Assembly (NCBI RefSeq): GCF_035510375.1
Contig: NZ_DATKHG010000027.1
Direction: 5' to 3' (one strand)
From: Paenibacillus_I sp035510375
GTDB taxonomy: Bacteria; Bacillota; Bacilli; Paenibacillales; Paenibacillaceae
Length of the DNA stretch: 64,000 bases
Shown here: positions 58,399 to 64,000 of the stretch, piece by piece
How the letters are laid out: every line of letters begins with the position of its first letter
Position numbering within the stretch: position 1 is the stretch's first letter
The notes under the pieces: model-generated
The model's input: the letters and a program-made list of their open reading frames with translations, nothing else
The model's database searches: none
What the model was told of the DNA's origin: nothing
Program-made: the position numbers and the translations under genes

Positions 58399-59831
58399 AA
58401 GAGCAGCGGCAGCGGTTCCGGCGCTTCCGCCGGCTGAGGCAGCACCTCAAGCTTGGCGCCCGGCCTGGCTGGAGGGAGTATTTGTATCTGGGCGGCATGG
58501 CGGTCGCCTTCTTTCTGTTTATACTGGGTGAGCTTGTCTGGCTGCCGGATCCGGTCCGGCTGCCGGGAGGGCCCCGCTGGATAGACGTGCTGAACCTGCT
58601 CGTTTACCTGCTTGCCGTGGCTCCCGCCATGTGGGCGATTTCCGCATGGGCCTGTGTCGACGCGGTGCTGCGTTCGCGGCGCAAGCTGAGGGGGGCGGCG
58701 CGCAGCTTCGCCGTGCTGCTGCTGTCGCTCGCGGCGATTGCCGCGATCGTCACGTTTCGGCCGGAGCCCGTACGGCTCTCGGTGACGGCCGGCTTGTTCG
58801 GGGCCGCCTGGCTGGCGGTTTTCCTCGACCTGGCCTATACGGAGCGGCACCTGTCGAGACGTTCCCGCCTTACCATGTCCGCCTTCGGCGTCACCGTCAT
58901 TTTGCTCGGGCTGCTGTTCTGGCCGACGAATTACATGGTCACGTATCCGGGCTTGACCGTCGACATGAGCCGGTATGCCCGGGCGGCCGGCGGGACGGTG
59001 AAGGGAAGCATCGACGGGGTGCTCGTCTTCGAGCGCCCCGCTTTCCCCGCCGATTTCCTGTACGCCAGGCTGTTCCCGCACTACCGCTTCGAGCGGATTG
59101 AAGAGCTCGGCATGCCGCTCGCCGAGTATGACCAGCTGGTGCGCGCGATGAAGACGGATGCCGATGCCGCCGGAAGCGCGATCGCTTTTCAGCGGACAGG
59201 CTCGGGCTTGGGCATCGTTGCCCAAGGCGTGCGGATTACGGCCATCGAGAAGGGAAGCCCGGCTTCGGGCGCGCTGCGCGCCGGCGACATCATCACCGGC
59301 CTGTCGGGCACGCCGGTGCTGTCGATCGTCGACCTGACGGACAGGATGATGAACGTATCGCCCGGCGTCAGCCTCGCGGTCACCGTCATGCGGGACGGGC
59401 GGGAGGTGACGCTCGCCGTAAGGACAAGGGCGGACAAGGAGCAGCCTGCCCGCGCGGTGTTCGGCGTCCGCATTCAGAACGTGCTCGTGCCGGACGTGGC
59501 GGGAGAAGTGAAATTCCGCAAATACCTTGCGCATGAGGGAGGGCCTTCCCATGGCGCCATGCTGGCGCTGGCTCTTATCGACCAACTGACGCCCGGCGGC
59601 GTGACGAACGGGCTGCGGGTAGCGGGCACCGGCACGATCGGTCCGGACGGCGTCGTCGGTCCCGTCGGCGGGGTGGAGCAGAAGGCTTACACGGTATACC
59701 GTTCCGGAGCGGACGTGTTTTTCGTTCCGAAAGGGCTGGAGGACGAAGCGCGGCTTGGGGCGCCGCGGCTGAAGGTGGTGCCGGTCGAGACGCTCGACGA
59801 TATTTTGAATTGGCTCAAAAAAGGAGCATAA
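58395..59831 (+). CDS. PDZ and Lon-C domain membrane protein (YlbL-like)
   Basis: A 478-residue protein. Four helices in the first 190 residues, a PDZ domain (about 265-355; ITAIEKGSPASGALRAGDII) and a C-terminal S16 peptidase domain. Catalytic dyad residues are visible: Ser in GGPSHGAMLALALIDQL (about 385) and Lys in GGVEQKAYTVY (about 430). B. subtilis YlbL and streptococcal SepM share PDZ plus Lon-C; they have one N-terminal helix, so four helices here is unusual. Likely a membrane protease acting outside the cell. Confidence 0.82.
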   Translation: MKEQRQRFRRFRRLRQHLKLGARPGWREYLYLGGMAVAFFLFILGELVWLPDPVRLPGGPRWIDVLNLLVYLLAVAPAMWAISAWACVDAVLRSRRKLRGAARSFAVLLLSLAAIAAIVTFRPEPVRLSVTAGLFGAAWLAVFLDLAYTERHLSRRSRLTMSAFGVTVILLGLLFWPTNYMVTYPGLTVDMSRYARAAGGTVKGSIDGVLVFERPAFPADFLYARLFPHYRFERIEELGMPLAEYDQLVRAMKTDADAAGSAIAFQRTGSGLGIVAQGVRITAIEKGSPASGALRAGDIITGLSGTPVLSIVDLTDRMMNVSPGVSLAVTVMRDGREVTLAVRTRADKEQPARAVFGVRIQNVLVPDVAGEVKFRKYLAHEGGPSHGAMLALALIDQLTPGGVTNGLRVAGTGTIGPDGVVGPVGGVEQKAYTVYRSGADVFFVPKGLEDEARLGAPRLKVVPVETLDDILNWLKKGA

Positions 59832-59855
59832 TCCCGAAAAAGGTTTGCGTTCCGC

Positions 59856-59898
59856 GAAAAACGCGTGTAACCGGTCGGTTCCGCGTTTTTTCATTTTT
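59856..59898 (+). terminator. Terminator of the PDZ/Lon-C gene
   Basis: GAAAAACGCG (59856-59865) with CGCGTTTTTTC (59882-59892). Confidence 0.88.
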
Positions 59899-59956
59899 CG
59901 TCCGCTGCATTACAATATAGGGCGATAGGGCCTAAGCCGAGGAGGAAGCTGACGTC

Positions 59957-61255
59957 ATGAGCCTGTTATTCCGCTTGCCGTTGAAGCAAAGAACCGCAAT
60001 CGAACCGCACCGAAGGTTGTCCCGCGAAGCGGCGACGACCATTACGATCCACTCGCTGTTTCAATTCGGCGCCTCCATGGCGGGTTTGTTCCTGAACCTG
60101 TACTTATGGCGGCTGACGGAGGATCTGGTCATTAACGGCATTTACAACATGATCGTGTACGTCATGACGCCGATTGCGTTCGCGGCCGGGGGCTGGATCG
60201 CCAAACGGAAGGATCGGATGGTCACGTACCGGCTCGGCATTTTGCTGATGGCGTTATTCTATTTGCTCGTTGTGCTGATGCAGGAAAATGTGGCGAAGTA
60301 TTACTTGCCCTTCTCGGTCTTGAACGGCTTCTCGGCCGGGATGTACTGGATGGGCTACCTCGTGCTCATGTATGACGTGTCGACGGACGGCAACCGGATC
60401 CGCTTTCTCGCCTTGAACATGGTGTTTTTCAACGCGGCCGGACTGGCCGGGCCCGCGCTGGCGGGCTTCATCATCGGGAACAGCGAGGGGCTGCGGGGCT
60501 ACACGATTACGTTTGCGCTTTCATTCGTCATGTTCTGCATCGCGGCATTCGTCAGCCTGCGCATTCCGGCGATCAGGACGCGCCATAAGGCGTATTACCT
60601 GAATTTGATGGTCATTCTGATGCGCAAAAACCGGGTCTGGCTCAGGTCGTTGTGCAGCTTTTTCGTGCTGGGACTTCTGCAGGGCATCATGCTGTTTCTT
60701 CCCACGATTCTGCTGTACCGGACGGTGGGCCGGGAGGACATGGTCGGCTATCTGGGCGTCTTTTTCTCCGGGGTGCTGATCGCTTCGGGGTATGTCATTT
60801 CGCGCGTGGCCCAAGAGGGACGGGCGCGCCGCTATATTCTGGCCTCGTCCACCGGCATCGCGGCCGGGGCGGCTTTTCTGCTGTTCGATGTCCGCTTGTG
60901 GACGGTGGCGGTGTTTATGATCCTGTTCTCGATATTTAATCCGCTGGCGATCAACACGTTAAACTCGGACTACTACAAGATGATCGGCGTGCTTCCGTTG
61001 AAGGGGCAGCTGCGCAACGAGGCCGTCGTCGTGCGGGAATGCTTTCTGAATGCGGGCCGGGTGCTGTCGATCGCGCTGCTGCTCGTGTTCGCCGCAGACC
61101 TGGAACCCGGCCGGCTGGCTTATGTGCTGCTCGGCGCTTCGGTGCTGCAATACGGCATCTTCTGGCTGCTCGGCGGCAGGGACGGGGAGGCGGAGCGGAT
61201 CCGAAGGAAGCAAAATATCAGTTCCGGCGGAGTCCGCGGCGAACGAAACGGATAA
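59957..61255 (+). CDS. MFS transporter
   Basis: A 432-residue major facilitator with about twelve helices; typical loop signature GGWIAKRKDRMVTYRLG between helices 2 and 3. Substrate unknown. GGAGGA ribosome site. The following ABC genes start about 50 bp later and may be co-transcribed. Confidence 0.82.
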   Translation: MSLLFRLPLKQRTAIEPHRRLSREAATTITIHSLFQFGASMAGLFLNLYLWRLTEDLVINGIYNMIVYVMTPIAFAAGGWIAKRKDRMVTYRLGILLMALFYLLVVLMQENVAKYYLPFSVLNGFSAGMYWMGYLVLMYDVSTDGNRIRFLALNMVFFNAAGLAGPALAGFIIGNSEGLRGYTITFALSFVMFCIAAFVSLRIPAIRTRHKAYYLNLMVILMRKNRVWLRSLCSFFVLGLLQGIMLFLPTILLYRTVGREDMVGYLGVFFSGVLIASGYVISRVAQEGRARRYILASSTGIAAGAAFLLFDVRLWTVAVFMILFSIFNPLAINTLNSDYYKMIGVLPLKGQLRNEAVVVRECFLNAGRVLSIALLLVFAADLEPGRLAYVLLGASVLQYGIFWLLGGRDGEAERIRRKQNISSGGVRGERNG

Positions 61256-61307
61256 TGGCGGCTGAACGGAAAAACGGGGAGCGTGAGAGCGGTTGGAGGG
61301 TCGAAGG

Positions 61308-63038
61308 TTGCTGAGGACGCATATGAAGCGGTATGCCGGTTATTATCTGCTGGCCTTTTTGCTGCTCGGCTCGGCCAATGTCGTATACGCCTGGTTTCCG
61401 AAGGTGCTGGGCGAATTCACCGACCTGCTGCAGCGCGGCGCGCTGACACGGGAAGGGGTGCGGGATCACGCCGTTCGGCTAATGGCGATCGGCATCGCCT
61501 ACGGCGTCCTGTTCGGGGCGGGCCAATACATCAACCACCGGCTCGGCCGCTATTTCGAGTTCTCGGCCCGGGAGCGGCTGTTCGGGCATTTTACGCGATT
61601 GAGCGAGGCTTATTTCTCCCGTAACGGCATCGGCAAGCTGCTCAGCTACGTCATGAACGACGTGACCGCGGTGCGGGAAGCAATCGCGAACGGACTGAAT
61701 CAAATGACGAACGCGTCGGTGCTGCTTGTCTCGACGGTCGCCGTCATGCTGTTTACCGACATTCCGCTTTACCTGCTGGCGTTCAGCATGGTGCCGCTGC
61801 TAACGATACCGCTGCTGGTCACCCGCTTCGGCCCGCGCATCAGGCGGCAATCCGAGCAGGTGCAGGAAGCTCTCGCGGCCATGACGGAGTCGGCGGAGGA
61901 GCAGTTCGGCGGCATCAAGGTGACCAAAACGTTCGCGGCCGAACCGATCGCGCGCCTGCGGTTCGGCGATACGGTCGAACGGATCCGCAACAACCAGTTG
62001 GAGCTGGTCAAGCTGAGCGCCATGTTTCAGGCGGCGCTGCCGTTCGCCGGCGCCGTGTCGCTCGGCATCGCGATGACCTACGGGGGCATTCTGGTCGTGC
62101 AAGACAGGCTGTCGCTCGGAGAGTTCGTCGCGCTGACGCTGTATCTTCGGATGATCATGAATCCGCTCCAGCAGATCGGCAACGTCATTAATATTGTCCA
62201 GCGCTCGCGCGCGTCCTTGGACCGGTTGAACGGACTGTTTGCCGTCAAGCCCGATATTCGGGAGTGCGACACGGCCGCCCCGCTGCCGCCCGGCGCCGCC
62301 GATGTGGAGATCCGCGGATTGACGTTCGCCTATCCGGATTCCGCGAGGCCCGCCCTGGCCGAAATCCGTTTGCGGGTTGAGGCGGGGAAGACGGTGGGCG
62401 TTATCGGCATGACGGGCAGCGGCAAGTCGACGCTGGTGAAGCTGCTGCTGCGCGTTTACGATCCGCCCGCCGGCACCGTATTTATCGGCGGCTGTGACAT
62501 TCGCGGCGCAACGCTCGAAAGCCTCCGGACCTCGATTGCGTATGTGCCTCAGGACGGCTTTCTGTTCAGCACGACGATCGGGGACAACATCGCGTTCTAT
62601 GAGCGGAGCGCCGATCCGAAGCGCGTGGAGCTCGCGGCCAAGCTCGCGGACATCTACGACAACGTGGCGCAATTCCCCGATCGGTTCGACACGAAGCTCG
62701 GGGAGCGCGGGCTGACTTTGTCCGGCGGCCAGCGCCAGCGCACCGGCCTGGCGCGCGGCTTGATCAAGGACGCGCCGATCCTCATTCTGGACGACAGCGT
62801 CAGCGCGGTGGATACGGTGACGGAAACGGCCATCATCGACAGCCTGCGCCGGACACGGGCGGGCAAGACGACGATTCTGATCGCGCATCGGATCAGCGCC
62901 GTCATGCATGCCGACGAAATCGTCGTCCTGCACGAGGGGCGCGTGGTCGAACGGGGAACACATGGCGAGCTCTTGAAGCGGAGCGGGTACTATGCCTCGC
63001 TGTACGCCATACAAGGGGAGGGAGCGTCCTATGGGTGA
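61308..63038 (+). CDS. ABC exporter subunit with degenerate catalytic site
   Basis: A half-transporter of about 576 residues: ABC_membrane domain, then Walker A GMTGSGKST, signature LSGGQRQR and Walker B ILILDDSVSAVD with Asp in the catalytic Glu position, as in YheI-like subunits. TTG at 61308 has GGAGGG upstream; ATG at 61323 or TTG at 61293 are alternatives. Overlaps the next gene by 8 nt. Confidence 0.87.
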   Translation: MLRTHMKRYAGYYLLAFLLLGSANVVYAWFPKVLGEFTDLLQRGALTREGVRDHAVRLMAIGIAYGVLFGAGQYINHRLGRYFEFSARERLFGHFTRLSEAYFSRNGIGKLLSYVMNDVTAVREAIANGLNQMTNASVLLVSTVAVMLFTDIPLYLLAFSMVPLLTIPLLVTRFGPRIRRQSEQVQEALAAMTESAEEQFGGIKVTKTFAAEPIARLRFGDTVERIRNNQLELVKLSAMFQAALPFAGAVSLGIAMTYGGILVVQDRLSLGEFVALTLYLRMIMNPLQQIGNVINIVQRSRASLDRLNGLFAVKPDIRECDTAAPLPPGAADVEIRGLTFAYPDSARPALAEIRLRVEAGKTVGVIGMTGSGKSTLVKLLLRVYDPPAGTVFIGGCDIRGATLESLRTSIAYVPQDGFLFSTTIGDNIAFYERSADPKRVELAAKLADIYDNVAQFPDRFDTKLGERGLTLSGGQRQRTGLARGLIKDAPILILDDSVSAVDTVTETAIIDSLRRTRAGKTTILIAHRISAVMHADEIVVLHEGRVVERGTHGELLKRSGYYASLYAIQGEGASYG

Positions 63039-64000
63039 TAAGAAGACGCGGGCGGCAGCGGCGGCTCGGCGGGCTTCGGCGGACGACAGGCGCAGGGCGA
63101 TCCGCTCGCTGCTCGGCTACGCGAGGCCGCACCGGATGACGTTCCTGGCCGGCTTCCTGTGCACGTTCCTGGCGATCGCGGCCGATTTGCTGCAGCCTTA
63201 TATCGTCAAGATCGCCATCGACGATGCGATTCCGCTCGGCACGCGCGCAATTCCGCTTCTGATCGGGCTCGGGGCCGCATATCTGTCGCTGGCGGGCGTC
63301 GGCTTGTTCTTCACGTATTGGCAGGGCGTCATGATGCAGCGGGCCGGCCAAGGGATCGTCGCGCAGCTGCGCAACGATCTGTTCGGCCACATCTCGGGCC
63401 AGTCGATGTCGTTCTTCGACCGCCATCCGATCGGCAGCCTGGTGACGAACGAATCGAGCGACACCGAGACGATCAACCAGTTTTTCACCCAAGTGCTCCT
63501 GAGCCTCGTGCGCGACGGGTTGTCGATCGTCATGATCATCGGCTTCATGTTCTATCTGGACGTGACGCTGGCGCTGTACTGCCTGATCCTCTTTCCGGTC
63601 ATCTTCATCATCGCGGCGCTATACCGTAAAATGCTGCGCAGCGCCTACCAGAAAGCCCGTTCCCAGCTGTCGCGGCTGATCGCCTTCATCGCTGAAAACC
63701 TGGCCGGCATGAGCCTGATCCAGACGTACCATCAGGAAAAGGAGCAGATCGGCCGGTTCGCCGAACGCAACGGCCGCTATCTGGGAGACAGCCTGCGCGA
63801 GGTCAGGGGGACGATTCTGTTCAACCGCTCGTTCGACTTGCTGGGCAACGTGTCGGTGGCGCTCGTCGTATGGCTCGGCGGCTACGCCGTCCTGGACCGG
63901 ACGTTCGAGTTCGGCGTGCTGTATGCGTTCATCAGCTATATCCGCCAATTTTTCCAGCCGATCAACCAGATTACGCAGCAGTGGAACACGTTCCAGTCCA
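63031..64000 (+). CDS. ABC exporter subunit, partial (runs off the window)
   Basis: Starting MGDKKTRAAAAARRASADDR behind GGGGAGGGAG, an open frame to the window end encoding six-helix exporter membrane segments (PYIVKIAIDDAIPLG; SFFDRHPIGSLVTNESSDTE). The ATPase domain lies beyond 64000. Expected to be the catalytic-Glu partner of the preceding subunit, forming a second heterodimeric exporter in the window. Confidence 0.88.
   Translation, partial: MGDKKTRAAAAARRASADDRRRAIRSLLGYARPHRMTFLAGFLCTFLAIAADLLQPYIVKIAIDDAIPLGTRAIPLLIGLGAAYLSLAGVGLFFTYWQGVMMQRAGQGIVAQLRNDLFGHISGQSMSFFDRHPIGSLVTNESSDTETINQFFTQVLLSLVRDGLSIVMIIGFMFYLDVTLALYCLILFPVIFIIAALYRKMLRSAYQKARSQLSRLIAFIAENLAGMSLIQTYHQEKEQIGRFAERNGRYLGDSLREVRGTILFNRSFDLLGNVSVALVVWLGGYAVLDRTFEFGVLYAFISYIRQFFQPINQITQQWNTFQS

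Overview
The window (about 58-60% GC in most genes) reads as chromosome of a spore-forming, motile member of the Bacillales, most likely Paenibacillaceae. The reasons are AGGAGG-type ribosome sites, sigma-A promoters, a RacA-like polar chromosome-anchoring protein, a KinA-type PAS sensor kinase, a YheI/YheH-type ABC exporter pair, an LtaS-family enzyme, a YdjO-type cold-inducible protein and a YlbL-like PDZ/Lon-C membrane protein. No rRNA or tRNA gene was recognised.

0-6.3 kb: an AT-rich, foreign-looking left end with a KTSC-domain gene and a frameshifted Fic gene, then a TauE/SafE exporter, then a Fur-boxed ferric-iron ABC transporter (binding lipoprotein, fused permease, short ATPase).

6.4-22.8 kb: a defence island. 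First comes a complete four-gene Wadjet operon of the DUF2397/DUF2398/SMC-like/DUF2399 type (jetABCD), a family known to restrict plasmids. After a short spacer (a small DUF6953-type gene, a c-di-GMP riboswitch ahead of a small YvyF-like gene, and a thioesterase) lies a type IV CRISPR-Cas locus on the minus strand: csf1, csf2, a double-PAS/HTH regulator, cas6, csf3 and a RecD-like helicase. The RecD subunit in place of DinG places it in type IV-D. No cas1, cas2 or CRISPR array is visible. The PAS-PAS-HTH gene inside the cas operon is the most unusual item in the window. Both systems are associated with anti-plasmid activity, so the island may be a dedicated plasmid barrier.

23-31 kb: housekeeping genes, namely a NhaP-type antiporter, an aromatic-acid exporter family protein, the RacA-like protein, a cyclophilin lipoprotein, a secreted coiled-coil protein behind a terminator-bearing leader, a quinone oxidoreductase, a cold-shock csp/ydjO pair, a YceI protein and a DUF1232 protein.

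31.3-41.6 kb: a sugar module. A LacI-sensor/PAS/GGDEF/EAL protein is divergent from a LacI regulator with three palindromic operators, followed by a binding protein, two permeases and a GH13 alpha-glucosidase, probably for alpha-glucoside uptake and hydrolysis.

41.9-48.2 kb: an abrB-type membrane protein gene is split by a 5.16-kb insertion carrying a large serine recombinase, a replication-relaxation protein, a VapBC-like toxin-antitoxin pair and decayed Rpn-family genes. The two abrB halves rejoin at a GCA-NN-CCA crossover, giving a continuous protein once a one-base poly-T frameshift is also corrected.

48.2-64 kb: a J-like membrane protein, a sensor kinase, two small membrane proteins, the YheI/YheH-like exporter pair, LtaS, a PDZ/Lon-C protein with a 15-codon upstream ORF, an MFS transporter and a second ABC exporter pair that runs off the window.
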